Source of the DNA: Phorcus lineatus
Lineage: Eukaryota > Mollusca > Gastropoda > Trochida > Trochidae
DNA length: 64,000 nucleotides
Reading direction: 5' to 3'
Assembly (NCBI GenBank): GCA_921293015.1
Contig: OV121087.1
Location: 12,908,501 to 12,972,500 of the forward strand
Shown here: positions 49,501 through 61,660 of the stretch, in pieces
Position numbering within the stretch: position 1 is the first letter of the stretch
Layout: each line of letters starts with the position of its first letter
Made by a program: the position numbers and the translations under genes
Notes under the pieces: model-generated
The model's input: only the letters and a program-made list of their open reading frames with translations
Databases searched by the model: none
What the model was told of the DNA's origin: nothing

Positions 49501-51004
49501 GAAGAATTTTATCTTCCATACGCTTCATTTATGACGATTAGTTTCATCATAACAGACAATTGTACACACTTCATTATACCGAGAATCAACGTTGGAATTT
49601 ATCTTATAGGTGTGAATATATATCCGTACTTAAGCTTATTAACATCGCTAGGAGGTGGTTTGATATTCATCTGCTGTTCCGTTCCTTTATAGGCAGGATA
49701 CAAACTTGTAAGAAAAAACAATAAATCGCATGGAAAACAAGTTGGTAAAAATAAGATGCATAAAACGCCTGCCTTTCGCTAAGGCTCCGGGCAATGCAAA
49801 ATTATTTCACTCGTGACATCAACTTGATATGAAAGGGGAAACTCGTTAGATATCCAATAATTATCTAAAATGAATTTTGAATACAGTAAGATCATTTACT
49901 GGACGAAAACAAGTCAGAAGAGTTGGTTTTCCGGCATTTGTTTAAGTTAGCATGTGATGATCTTTTGCCTGTTTTCATTATCATAACTCTTCGGAAAATT
50001 ACTTAGTAGAAGTCGATGTTGACCGGTATATGGTACCTACAATGTTATCAAGAACAGTAATTGATAATTTCATGCGTATTAATTAATTAAGACTTGTAAA
50101 GCATTTGAGTTCTCTGTTAGGAGACTGTTAACTCGAGAGATAGGAAAATGCATGCTGTTTTATCCTTTCATTCCGATCCTTGTTTGAAACAAACAAAAGC
50201 ATATAGAAAAACTACATGAATAGAAAAGTTAACAACTTCTTACGAGTCGTTCCTCTTTATACATTCATTTCATTAAAATTGTTTCAATTTCGGGATATAA
50301 AAAATCAATGCCATTCATTTTAAGTACTATAGCCCTAAGACCATCAATCAAATTCTGCAAGGTTGATAAACACACTATGGTGGGGCATTTTTCGTGGTGA
50401 AGGATTACGCTTCCTACAGTGAATTATCCATCATTGTGTCAACTCACAAGCAGCTGCTAATTGAATTTTCGTCCCAGTCTGGCCAAGGGACTCAAGCAGA
50501 CTGTGTGTGATGTGATATGGTTTAAACTGTTAAAACATAACTTTAATCCCCAATATGGAAATGTAAAATTTACAAAAAAATGCTTAAGTTACGCGAAAAT
50601 AACGCGTTTTTGCTCAACCAATAGTTTTCTTTTGTTACTTTAACGCATAAAGTATGCAATAAGTTAGGCTAAATCCAAATGTGTCTTTATTTTTTTTCAA
50701 AAGGAAGTCTTAATACCACTGACAACTGTTTACGGAACACTGTTTTAGATGTTAAATTGGTAATTTAGAACTGAAACCTTGGTTTTACAGTATCAATGCT
50801 TTATTTTCTTTCTGATAATTCCCAATAGTAATATCTTGGATGAAAATTGGATCTCTATAAAAATCAAAATTACTTGGGTTCCACTGGGCATTTCTAGTTT
50901 CAACAAACAATGTTAGCTTATTTTCTACTCATCTTAACTTCGGAACTTTTATGACATGTTTTCTTCGGGGGTTCGGCAACTTCGTCTGCAGCAGAGAACA
51001 GATG
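46501..51004. other. No gene seen; possible block U scrap at 50,280-50,460
   Basis: AT-rich DNA. I looked for Ig-like, kinase, homeobox and transposase motifs in the listed frames and found none. 'tggtgaaggattacgcttc' and 'ccatcattgtgtcaactcac' near 50,395-50,450 resemble block U. 49,440-49,453 is a 14-bp perfect palindrome with a NotI core (see findings). Confidence 0.35.
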
Positions 51005-51200
51005 AAACACGCAAGGTACGATGCTACACTGAATTTCAGCGCAGTAGCACCCATGGTTCGCTGTTTCCATTCGATGCTCACAGTTTTCACAGCAATGCAT
51101 ATCAACAATAGTGTTGCGAGCTCTCTCTGTCAAACATTATTCGCAGCCTTGATAAATCTGAAAAACTCTTGAAAATCGCGTTAAGCCCCAAATCACCTTT
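51005..51200 (+). repeat. SINE-like dispersed repeat, copy 3
   Basis: It contains 'gatgctacactgaatttcag', 'cgcagtagcacccatggttc', 'gatgctcacagtttt', 'aatagtgttgcgagct', and the tail 'cgcgttaagccccaaatcacc'. Both-strand frames of about 70 codons in it are shadows of the repeat. Confidence 0.7.
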
Positions 51201-51766
51201 GTTATTGTGGTGAATGTATTTCATTTTAGACAAACAGTAAAGCGATAAGTAGTAGTTTCATAAGTCTAAACAGGACATCGAAATGGCATGGACAGGATTT
51301 TGCAGTATTTTTGGCTTATTATTTTTCTTAGGTCTATACTGCTAACAATATATGGTTGTCTTTAAGAGTGCGGGTCATCATCAAACTATTTATTCTTCCC
51401 GAAAACGTCGCTAATGTTTTTATCATCGCAACTTGTGCAATCACTTCTAGAAGGTCAGATTCGTGCACGGGTAAGAACCTTAGCATTATCAGTCGGGTTG
51501 CAACTCAGTTATGAAGTAGGAGAATACTAAAAACATTTTGTGTTGGATATGTTTTATAAGAACTTAGTCAGACAAAGTCCGCCATGACGGAATTTATTAT
51601 TACTAATCACAGTCTAGATATTGGCTACATTACCATATTAGTAGAACATAATCAGATATCGGTAGAGTCTTTTAGACCCATTATCTAGGTATATATTTCC
51701 GTTTTTAGGACTGAAAAGATAAACGCTTACAAAGACAATCTTCTTTCATTACTAGGGTCTGCGATT

Positions 51767-51768
<2 letters not shown>

Positions 51769-51839
<71 letters not shown>
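51769..51839. repeat. (TA)n microsatellite, 71 bp
   Basis: Uninterrupted TA run. It gives rise to spurious Tyr-Ile repeat frames on both strands. Confidence 0.98.
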
Positions 51840-51841
<2 letters not shown>

Positions 51842-54800
51842 AACCCTTATTTGCATACTCTCTTCTAGTACAGTAATTTTCCCCGCTCAAACTCACATGC
51901 ATGTCAGAAAATGTTATCACACTGGATCACATTGGTGTGTCGCTGAGCCTTTTGTATGTTTCATTCACTAATTTGCAAAATTTATGCAAATGTTACGTTA
52001 TGTGATATATTTCTTTTGACGTCTTTCGTGAGGTAGCCGGTATCAAAAGTTCGATTTACATAAAGGTATATCCAGTTACATATCAAACAATATCCACTCC
52101 AGTCTGTCTTTTGTTTGTTTCCTTAAGTTGCCAAATACGTCGCTGATGGCCGAAATAATGCCATAGCGGCGAAAAATAATAATACAACTTTACATCGCAT
52201 CATTGTTAAAACGTTCAGCGTTTCTCGATAAAATTACTCCATATCTTTGTAATATGTGCTCTTAAAATCATGCTAGTTATTGTTTTAAATTCATTCAAAT
52301 CATAAACATAACAACGTTTAGACGTGATATTCTGTAAACTGAACCTCCCCTTTACAGAGGTATGATATCATCTAAAAACGAAAACATTTACTAGCATAAA
52401 AATTCCAGTATCAAACTCAGTGTCCATGTAATGTTACTTATTTCAGTAGCTGAAAGAGAAAATTTCTATATTTGTCAATCGATATTGGGAAACGAATTTG
52501 TTGCGACAATATATAGTGTAAATAATCATGAATCTATAAATGAGCTTAGGATGATTTTGAAACATTGAATTTCACTAACGAGTGTCATTTTCTCCCTAGC
52601 GATAGTATACTCTTATACTAACTTTTGTTTCAATACGAGCTCTTCTCTAGCTTCCCCTCGCGGCATAATATTGTTGCATAAACATTTTGCACTCAATGAA
52701 AACGCCGAATGCGTTGATAATAAAGATGTTGTCACACAGGCCTATGCAATGATGCATGACTCGAAATGAAAAGAATAATTTGAATAAATGATATTTTCCC
52801 CAAACCATTCAGAAATAGCTTAGGCTTCTCGAAAGCTAACCTTAAAAACGGAGTCGCCGACTTCACATTTAACTAGCAGGGTCTCACATTCTTAAACATA
52901 GGGACGCTCGTAAATGGACAGAGGTGAGACTTTGAGGCGGAGCTACATGTGCATATATTATCAAAACTTAAACTAGTGGAATGACCTTTGCTTAAGAAAC
53001 AAACAGGTTAGTTTTGTTTGAAACAAAAGGTTATAAATCTTGACGCAGTATTGTATGCAGACGTATTTTAACATTCACGTTTTGATTAATTATTTTCAAA
53101 ATAACGACGTGATAAGAAAGCTTTCCGCAAATGTTCAATAAAACCTTCTCTATATATTCAATTGACACGATTTGTTTAGTTTTAGATACAATATGATATT
53201 TTCATATTTCAAATTTAAGCATTTAAACTATTTATCAAGTAAATGGATTGAAGAACTTTCAAAAGAGTCAATTTAGTAATTCATTACATTTATTTGAAAT
53301 TAATTATGTTTGTCAGTGAGCAGGTGTTCAGTGGCACAATTGATATGCAACATTACATGCGGTTTAATTATATTACCAAGTCATCAAAGAATCTCATTTG
53401 GGCCTGTTTGGAAGCAGAGGTAGTTACGTAGGAATTAATAACAAGGTTGCCTCCTTTGGAAGAGATTGGCTGGGAAGTGTCTTGGGCAACTAAATGGAAT
53501 TGTAAACGATTGCGTGGTGTCTGATTTACAGTAATTAACTTTGTGACCCTGCTGAATTCTGCATTTTGCTTATTAAAATATCAAATGTGTTAAAATGAAA
53601 ATCAAAATGCATTCGAACCAGACCGAAATTGGAATCGGTTTTCCTCGTATTCTCTATTTTGTCTAAACAAACATAATAAAACATCAATGTTGTATAAACT
53701 CGATTATTTCCCCCCTTAAAAATATTACCTGTATCTCTGTTTATCTTTTTTTAAGCTTAGGGTTATAACGTAGACAGTATTGATTCAAATATCTGGATTG
53801 ACCTTAATGGGTAATAGAGGTATCTTACAGTTTGCTCGAAAATGCAAAAATGACCAACTTAAAATAAGAAAATATTTCGAACATAACGTTAAGCATGTCA
53901 GTATACCAAAAATGGAAAGTTTTTGAATTTTTTATTTTATTTTGCCTCCTCGCAATCTATCTAGACAAAATGCTGATAATCCATAAATGTCATTAAAACC
54001 AAGAAAAATCTGTTTATAAATGAACATAAAATCAAAGATGATGCAAAATTTGTTTATGGTCTGAAAGGATGATAATATTATCACAAAAATATCCCAAGAC
54101 CCTGTGTTGAACCGTGAAATTAATTTCAGTAAGCCAAGTACATTTACACTATTTACATATGTTAGATTTATGGAAATGCCTAGTACTTTAAAGGACTCAA
54201 ATGGCCAATGACGGTTGTCAAGAGTAATGTTTTATGATCACAAAAACAGCCATTTGATTTTTTTTAATTTTGGCACCATGGCATTTAGACGCATTTTGTG
54301 AATGAACAAACATACTTTTATAACAAAACTTTGTTCCTTTTTCCCAGTGAAGATATTAAGAATCTGAAGATGTACAACTTGCTAGTTCAGCCGCGTTCAA
54401 TAATCAATATTTCCAATTCCGTTCACAACCGAGTTTTCCTTTTTTTTTAATTCCTTATTTCCTTAGTGACTTCAGCCGTCTTGATCATTTCAGTAATGAT
54501 TGCAGGTCAACTGTAGACAGTGATATTTCAAAGTGTTGCATTTTCATTCGACCAAATTTATCATTTGTCAAACCTTTAAGCATTACAAGGACAATATAAA
54601 TTACATAAGTGCATAGTTACAGGACAACAGAGTACAACTCACGGACTCTTGAACTTCTTGACCTCTTTTGAAGAGGAGCAACAGCTGACAAAAGTTGACT
54701 AGTTCTAGGCCACTGCAGATAGATATGTTTCTTGAATTACGTAAATATCTACCGTTAGAAAAAATAGCCTTTCAAACAATCAATGGTTATGATTTACCAG

Positions 54801-54997
54801 TTCATTCTTATACATTTTAGGACAGTCACACATATTCTTGTCTTTAAAAGGAATTTTATTGCTGAACTCGTACTATTACAAATTAATAGCCCGAAATACA
54901 ACAGTGCAAAGACATGAAAAACAAATAGTTTTTCTTTTTTTTTGTATTGCATTTATAAACATTACTTGAATACAATTAATTTTTAAAACGTCTATAG
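51840..54997. other. No gene seen upstream of the coiled-coil exon
   Basis: AT-rich. A first exon or promoter for the gene that follows would be expected here or further upstream, but I cannot point to one. Confidence 0.35.
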
Positions 54998-55602
54998 TTC
55001 CAGACAGAATTCAGAGAAATGGCATCGCCTTTTTAGCCTGGTTATTTTTTTGAGGTTTGTTGTTTTGTCCTGTTACGTGCAATGTGTAGTAACGAATTAC
55101 GTTTCGCGGAAACTACGTTATCTGGAGGCGGAACATTTGGAAATCAAGAAGACGTTAATCACAATGGAGGAAAATCGCAAGCTGGATTTTAATGCATTTG
55201 AAGAAGATATATATCGAATAATTAATGAAACATATCAGAGACGAGAGGAAAGAAACAGTGCTAGTAACAATGTGAGGGTAACCATTAAACACCAGCAGAG
55301 ACAGATACATCAACTCAAGACGTTGCTCTATGGCTTACAAAGAGAAAAGAACACGATGGAAAAGTATGCGTAGAAAAAAGCTAACTCGCAAAAGCTATCA
55401 AAACCTATGCAACGTAAGATCACAAGGATGGAGCGTCAGTTGAAAGAACTCAAAAAAGACTTTAGTCATTTGCTTGACTGGAAACAACAAGTGCAATCTA
55501 GTGGAAATATGATTCATAGGATCAACAAATTCTCGTCAACAATTGCCCCATTGATAAACTCAAGTCATGGAACATCTTTTCGACTGCCCACAAGAAATAG
55601 AG
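54998..55602 (+). pseudogene. Coiled-coil membrane-anchor exon with one in-frame TAG
   Basis: After the acceptor 'tctatag' one frame stays open for about 200 codons except for TAG at 55,371-55,373. It starts 'SRQNSEKWHRLF' and then has a hydrophobic stretch, 'SLVIFLRFVVLSCYVQCVV', that fits a membrane anchor or signal-anchor. A long charged coiled coil follows ('LEAEHLEIKKTL', 'KHQQRQIHQLKTLLYGLQRE'). After the TAG the coil continues ('ITRMERQLKELKKDFSHLL'). The possible donor 'AGAG|gtttgc' ends the exon in phase 1, matching the phase-1 start of the Ig exon at 57,444. No ATG precedes the membrane segment, so an upstream exon is expected. Alternatively the exon ends at 'gaaaa|gtatgc' (55,363), before the stop. 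Type II membrane proteins with a coil and Ig domains include colmedin-like proteins; that name is a guess. Confidence 0.55.
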
Positions 55603-57443
55603 GTTTGCATTTGTTTGGCGTTTTTAAAATAAATCAGTAGTCATTTGTGATTTCCGATATTATTTCTTAAATTCCATATGTTGTTTTCCACTGATCCTAG
55701 ATATAATTATGTTCTTAAGCTCAAAGGACTTTCTAAAAATGTTGTTTAAACTACATTTTATCCCCCTCGTCATAAACTCCTAAGCTACCCTCTGTTTCAA
55801 ACAAGAACTTTTTGGAGCTAAATGATTGGATGTCTTTCCACCTCCAACTTCTTGCAGTCGATGTGCAGAAATGTATATACTTTAAACGACTGATTTGTAG
55901 GAAGACTTATTTGTAAGCTCCATTAGTTGTGATCAATAAGTCAAAGCTCCATGTAAACATTTAATGTTTAATTAATTTTGGAGCGGGAAATGTCAAAGGC
56001 GGTGGATAAATCTGTTTTTATTTTCCGGATGGATTATTTAACTATATCCTAACAATCTTAATCATCTGAAATTTAAATGCTAACTCTAAAGTATATTTTT
56101 ACATTTATTGTAATATAAATTTCATATATATTCATATTCATGTTTATATTTTCTTTACACAAGACTGGATTTATGTAAGTTACGCCAACCGATTTATTTC
56201 GCTCTTAATGGTCTTTAAGTTGACAATAACCTTACTTAGCAATAAAACCTGAATTTATCACTGTTTAAATATTTGTGTATCACAGCTTCACGATTTTGTC
56301 AGGCAACCGTTGTATTTGCATTTAGACGCGTGTGCCGTAATCGTACAGTCCTCTGTGACATCACGTGAGCAGACACTCGCATCGAGATTGGGTCGTTTTT
56401 TGGATACTGGTATGCTTAATAAATATAAAAGAATTCATTGTAAAGAACCTTGTGCCATATAACTCACACTTGTTCGGGTGATATATAATCTCCTTTGTTT
56501 CCCGAAGGTCGTCTGACACTTCGTCTGCAAATGATATAGTCATCATAAAATTTCCATTTCTTTTAAATGTTATTTAAGCATATATTCATTTAGGAATTAC
56601 TCAAACGACGTCACTTATTTCTGATTCTACTGATGAAGCGACTTAAGTCTATTACAAAATTGTAAATGTCATATATGTCAGCGTTTTGTTTTCTAAGGTG
56701 AAAAAGGGTTGAGTGAGTCTGATTATTGACTTTCCATTAATATTTTGTATGACCTGCATGTGAATCGAACAAACGACTGATTCAAGTCGGTCTAAAACCT
56801 GCTCTCTATCTCTCACTAAGCCTTTTTTCCGTATCTTCCCTCATCCTGTCAATCTTTTTGTCCCTGATTTGTTCACTCTCTTTTGGGTGCTTGTCATCCA
56901 CATGTTTAATAACTAAAATAATGTTCAAAACACATTAAACCCAAACTCACTCACTCACTATACCCTAACGAGATAAAGTAAAATCGTTAAGAGAAAGTCC
57001 ATCTGTGTTCAAGTTCTATTGAAATGAGAACAGGAACCATGGCTGATCATGAAATCGTCTTTACTTGATTTTTGTGCAAGAACTCTATGGGCTCTATGTG
57101 ATCGGCAAGTACATAGTTATCAAACAATGTATGAACGAGTCTCTAGTGATATTTCCTTGGATGGTATTGAGATTCAACTTTCAAACCATGGAAATTGACC
57201 CATAACCATTATTGACCCTCCCCAAGGGAACTGTTTCTGCAATATTACGGAAAACTATTGCTTTATATCTTTTCCTCCACTCACGTCCATTTTATGTCAC
57301 ACATTTATATCATTTTGAAGCTTTCATTCTTTCAGCAAAAGTAAAACACGTACATTTGCTTCAAACCTCCCATCTTGAGGTTTTTCTTTTCAGAACAAAT
57401 AGTACCACCTTTGAACCATTTCAAAATCCCCAATTTATTCCAG
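55603..57443. other. Putative intron; holds a SINE-like copy
   Basis: No collagen-like Gly-X-Y repeat or further exon was seen. The sequence just before 57,444 has the usual pyrimidine-rich run and 'ttccag' acceptor. Confidence 0.5.
56745..56975 (+). repeat. SINE-like dispersed repeat, second family, copy 1
   Basis: It shares with 59,395-59,700 'tctaaaacctgct-tcta-ctctcact', 'gcctttctttccgtctt', 'tttggntacttgtcatccac', 'gtttaataactgaaat' and the tail 'cattaaacccaaactcactc'. This tail also ends the other SINE-like family, which suggests related 3' ends. Confidence 0.75.
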
Positions 57444-57589
57444 AAGAAGCACCGAAAGTAATGCTCGAGGGATCGACTAAGTATATCGTAACAGGAACCT
57501 CAGGTAAAATCGAATGTATCGTTACTGGGCGGCCAAAACCTATCGTCACCTGGAAGAGAGCTCACAGAGAACTGTCAAGCAACCATCAA
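57444..57589 (+). CDS. Ig domain 1, first exon (I-set immunoglobulin)
   Basis: Flanked by 'ttattccag' and 'gtaagt'. The frame starts in phase 1 and ends in phase 0. It reads 'EAPKVMLEGSTKYIVTGTSG' and then 'KIECIVTGRPKPIVTWKR', with the B-strand cysteine, the proline-rich turn and the core tryptophan of an I-set Ig domain. The other half is in the next exon. Such tandem Ig domains serve adhesion or matrix binding outside the cell. The apparent ATG at 57,212 lies in the intron and is not the start. Confidence 0.8.
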
Positions 57590-57782
57590 GTAAGTATAAA
57601 ACATACTTATTAAATACTTATTAAATAACAATGTCAAAGGGAGGGATATATGTGAATATGTATATATTTATAAACAAAGCCAAATTCCAATGATTGTTTG
57701 ATGTGGGATCCCACTTCCGGAACTCGCCAAGTATGACAATATTCATGGTTGCCAGACACTAAACCATAAACACTATAACCAG

Positions 57783-57912
57783 GTAAGCAAGAATGGAGAG
57801 ATCCTCAAAATCACTCCGGCATCAATCGACGATCGCGACGGAGGAGTCTATATCTGTCTGGCAGAGAGTGCTGCTGGCAGGGCGATGGCATCAGGCAGGG
57901 TTGTTGTGAAAC
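57783..57912 (+). CDS. Ig domain 1, second exon
   Basis: Flanked by 'aaccag' and 'gtaagt'. In phase 0 it reads 'VSKNGEILKITPASIDDRDG' and then 'GVYICLAESAAGRAMASGRV'. It has the D-x-G-x-Y-x-C motif and the N/S-x-x-G turn of the F-G strands. It ends after 'VVVK' in phase 1, the usual phase for Ig-module borders. Together the two exons give a complete domain of about 90 residues without defects. Confidence 0.85.
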
Positions 57913-59172
57913 GTAAGTGAATGTACTCCAATAACCAACTTTCCTTGCAAATCATAATTTTCTCCAGCCCCAATGATTGGCTAAGTTAAGCCTTGCAGCA
58001 ATTCAAAAACTTTCTGTGCCTGGCTTCTAGGCTACAACGACAGTGTTAAAGAATCCATGTGAAACCTTATAATGATTTAATTTTTCAACGAAGAGAGCGC
58101 AGCACTAAAATCTGGAATTTTGACAGATATCACCATGAATTAGGTTTAGGTAATCCAGTGATCGAATTTTGCCTTACGAGGGAAAGATACTCTAACCCCA
58201 ATATTAAAACGATATAATCTTATTCATCAATATCCCTTTGTAACATAAAACGTCCTCAACGTTATTCTATGTTTTAGTATAGGCCCTCTAGAAAACGGTG
58301 CATGGGGTTTGAAATATGTTGCCTTCATTGGCTAACACAATACATGCTATAAAAAGCCTTGAGTTTCCAAGATTTAGCGATATGACTTCTGTTTACTTTG
58401 CTAATACAAATACCCTGATGTAGCATGATGCATCATCGCCAACCTCTGTTTTTCTTTTTTCTTCTTCATTTCTGAATGTCCGGCAAATCAGCTGACGGCA
58501 AACATTGTAATACAATCAAAATTTATTCGCCTAGTTTCAGCCAATAACATTTAATCCATAGCAATCTTTTTTGATGTAACCAAGACTGATGCCTTGATAT
58601 AGTCGTGACCGTGCTCCGTCAAGAAATGATATTTTGACAGTGTACAGTCCAACCAATTCTGGATTTTTAAAAGTCATACTGAAATGACTGAGACGTTTAC
58701 GAATCATTACTATTCAAACGGTATTATTGATTATTTTGATTGATCAAATCGGACTTCTCCATTTCTAGTGAAGAAATTTTCCAAAAATACGCAGGTCGGT
58801 CTAAAAAGACCTGACTTCAGCTACTACTTTCAGGAAAGAATGGGTCTTAAATGCTTTGCCTTTCATTTGATACATTTTCAGGCGGGTTTTGCTCTTTACT
58901 TAAAATCAAGTTTTAATTTGTATACGTATCTAGATCTATGACAACAATAGTTGATTGAAAGTTCATGTGTGAATCGTAATGTATGGCACTAATGGATGAC
59001 ATTAACGTTGGAACTTGAATATATGTTAACATTTTCATACGACGTACATACTTAACAGATCTAGTCGAATTACAAACACAATTAAGAAATGAAAATTTCA
59101 TGTAGTTTAGAAATGATATTAATCAATACGACAAACCTTCTAAACGTACATATAAAGTAGTTTTCTCCTGAG

Positions 59173-59296
59173 ACGGAGAATTGCCTATTGTTGAACTTTA
59201 CCCAAGAGGTAGTGTCACCATTAGCCATGGGGATAGTGCCCTCTTCCAGTGTCGTGTGATCTCCGGATATCCTTTCCCAACTGTATCATGGACTAG
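59173..59296 (+). CDS. Ig domain 2, first exon
   Basis: Acceptor 'ttttctcctgag', donor 'gtacgt'. The phase-1 start joins domain 1. It reads 'GELPIVELYPRGSVTISHGD', then 'SALFQCRVISGYPFPTVSWT'. The cysteine and tryptophan are in place. The exon ends in phase 2 right after the tryptophan, so its intron sits at a different point from that of domain 1. Confidence 0.8.
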
Positions 59297-59810
59297 GTAC
59301 GTAACCTTAAACATTTTTCGCATCTTAACCAGCTAAGACCTACGTGAGCAGGTCACAGCAGGTCACTTCACAACTCCACCACTGGATTCAGTGCCTTATC
59401 GTGGTGTGGTGGTTTGCGTGCTTCAGAGACCCCCGAGAGCTATGCCAGCGGGAGCGTACATGCTCCTGGTAGGGACACCCAAGCTGGACAGGTCGATGGG
59501 TAGAAACCAGACCAAATTTGAGTCCTTCTAAAACCTGCTTTCTACCTCTCACTATGCCTTTCTTTCCGTCTTTTCCCTCTTCCTGTCGATCCCTTTTACC
59601 CTCATCTGTCCACTCTCTTTTGGATACTTGTCATCCACGTGTTTAATAACTGAAATATTGTTCAAAGCACGTTAAACTCCATCTCACTCACTTCACAACT
59701 ACACCTTCAAGAGTGAAGGTTATCTAGTGGAATAACAGATTGTACAGTAAGAAGAAAAACGTCTTTGATATGGTTGGAACAGATGTTTGAGTAGTCACTT
59801 GACCTTTCAG
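59297..59810. other. Intron within Ig domain 2, holding a SINE-like repeat
   Basis: GT-AG intron (gtacgt ... ctttcag). Most of it is a dispersed repeat (59,395-59,700). Confidence 0.75.
59395..59700 (+). repeat. SINE-like dispersed repeat, second family, copy 2 (longer)
   Basis: It extends the family to the left with 'cttatcgtggtgtggtgg', 'gcgtgcttcagagaccc', 'gagagctatgcc', 'ggtagggacacccaagctgg'. It ends 'cacgttaaactccatctcac'. It lies inside an intron, in the same orientation as the gene. Confidence 0.8.
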
Positions 59811-59961
59811 GGCTGGAGACAAAGTCTTCACCTCCAACACTGACATCATGGAGAATGATGTGATCATGTTCAAGCGAGTAAGGGGAAAAGAGCGGGGTTC
59901 GTACGTGTGTACCGCCATGAACACCATGGGAAGAGTCTTTGTTATGGCTTCAGGATCGAAG
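59811..59961 (+). CDS. Ig domain 2, second exon
   Basis: Acceptor 'gacctttcag'. It reads 'AGDKVFTSNTDIMENDVIMF', then 'KRVRGKERGSYVCTAMNTMG', giving the G-x-Y-x-C and N-T-x-G signatures. The nearest donor, 'AAG|gtgaga', leaves phase 0, whereas the next Ig unit needs phase 1. A base may have been lost here, or an exon in between is missing. The domain itself is intact. Confidence 0.75.
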
Positions 59962-60874
59962 GTGAGAAGTGTGAGACAGTGTTAGAGAGTTCTGAAATAG
60001 CCAGCATAAAAGTCTCATCATGTACAAAGAGATTCATGAGACAAATCAAAACAAAATATAAGCATATGGTTGCAAGTTTTGATGCAAAGATTCAAGTTTT
60101 TGGTGTAATTGTTTCGGAAGAAAAAACATACTGCTTGCACCAACACATTACTCGTGCGCTATTTAACAACTTTATCTATGGTCTGTCAATATTGATGGAT
60201 GAGATTGAATGTTTTCAACTTAAGACACACCAGTAAGAGGGATTTACAGGTTAACATCTTTGCTATATGAGATATAACAGATTCCCTAACGGTGATTTAC
60301 CATCAAAATCGTTCATGATTGACTCTATCTTTGACGCAAATATTTTATTAGAAAATTGAAGTTGCCATGCTTATTATTCAAAACAATTATGAAATTGAAT
60401 TTAAAATGTGTTTGTTCACGTTCTTATAAACGATATGAAGAGTGCAATTTAAATTGTTAGAAATGCTTGAGCTTAATAGTACTACAGTTTCGATTGAAAA
60501 ATTTTTAATATGCAAAGTAATTAATTATTTTAAAGAAACTATTTTTATCAAACATTTAACTGAATTATGAATATTCAGTCGAACTAAGCACTTTCAAGAT
60601 GATTACTGTGAAAACAGCATTTTATGTCTGTTTCATCACTACGCAGTGCTACCTTGATAAAGTAGTCGTAATGTTCACTTTACCTGGTGTCGTCACATCA
60701 GAAGATTGCATTTTGTGTAAACGCTAAAATACTCCGTTTATACTTTGTAAACTTGCAGTTAAGGGTTAATTGGAAAGTATAAAGGCCAAATAACCTCGTT
60801 AAGTCCACACAAAAGGGAGCATATAGCTTTAACTTCAAAGTCTGACTTTTTTGTGCTTTATATTTCAACCTCAG

Positions 60875-61165
60875 GACCACCGGAGGTCATCGTGGAAAGC
60901 GTGTTTCCACGTCGTCAGATTTCAGCCATCGAGGGTAGTCGTGTGGTGCTGGTATGTACCGCTGAGGGTGAACGATGCCTAAAGTGTTCTGGAGAAGCAC
61001 GAAAAAAAGAAGTGGAGACCCCCTAGAAGTCTCGCAAAACTATGACGGTTCCGCAAGTTTAATCTTCGAGTCTCTTGCTGTGTAGGTGAAGGTCTCTACG
61101 ACTGCATCGGTGCCAATGATCGAGGATTTGATGAAGCTAGCGTTAATCTAACTGGCAGAGGAACT
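60875..61165 (+). pseudogene. Ig domain 3, single exon with two frameshifts
   Basis: Acceptor 'caacctcag'. The phase-1 frame reads 'PPEVIVESVFPRRQISAIEG' and 'SRVVLVCTAEGE', then shifts at 60,973-60,974. The next frame gives 'MPKVFWRSTKKRSGDPLEVS' and 'NYDGSASLIFESLAV', then shifts at 61,083-61,084 to 'GEGLYDCIGANDRGFDEASV'. Each break fits the loss of one base. No GT donor follows 'NLTGR'. Unlike domains 1, 2 and 5, both cysteines lie in one exon. The whole domain is recognisable, so decay is recent or the breaks are sequencing errors. Confidence 0.75.
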
Positions 61166-61256
61166 TTCTTTTTAAATATGACTTAATAAGAGGTCATTTT
61201 CGCTGCTACTATGACCAGCCCGGAGAGAATACATGTGTAAAATACTCGAATAGATA

Positions 61257-61652
61257 GCTCATATCAGAAAATGCGAGTATACGGCCTCATCCAAGACCGT
61301 TGTGGATAGGCACCCCGGTGGCCTTTATGTCTAGGAATACGGGAAGAAACTATTCAGAAGTGCAAATTTTTTGGGATTAGTTGAATGAGGGGCTTGGTAC
61401 TGTGGGAGGTTATCAGTTTTATGGATGGATACCATTATAAAGAATAAATTGTTTAGAGGCGCACTGTTCACTTACACCGCAACTTGTTATTGTTTTTTAT
61501 TTGCTACCTTAGCTCACATCAGAACATGCGATTATACGGCTTGATCAAAGACCGCGTACCCGGTTCACTTTTATGTTTAAGAATACGGGAAGAAACTATT
61601 CAGTAAGGCAAATATTAATGGATTAGTTGAATGCGGGCATGGTACTTTGGGA
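61257..61652. repeat. Diverged direct duplication, about 150 bp, offset 255 bp
   Basis: 61,257-61,410 and 61,512-61,652 share 'gctca-atcagaa-atgcga', 'atacggc', 'aatacgggaagaaactattc', 'gattagttgaatg' and 'ggtact-tggga'. The second copy ends where Ig domain 4 becomes recognisable, so the duplication may have replaced the upstream half of that domain. Confidence 0.85.
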
Positions 61653-61660
61653 CTGAAAAG

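Noticed and set aside
57212-57613. Single 133-codon gene starting at the ATG at 57,212
   Set aside because: Only residues from 57,444 onward are Ig-like, and acceptor and donor sites bound them; the rest is intron.
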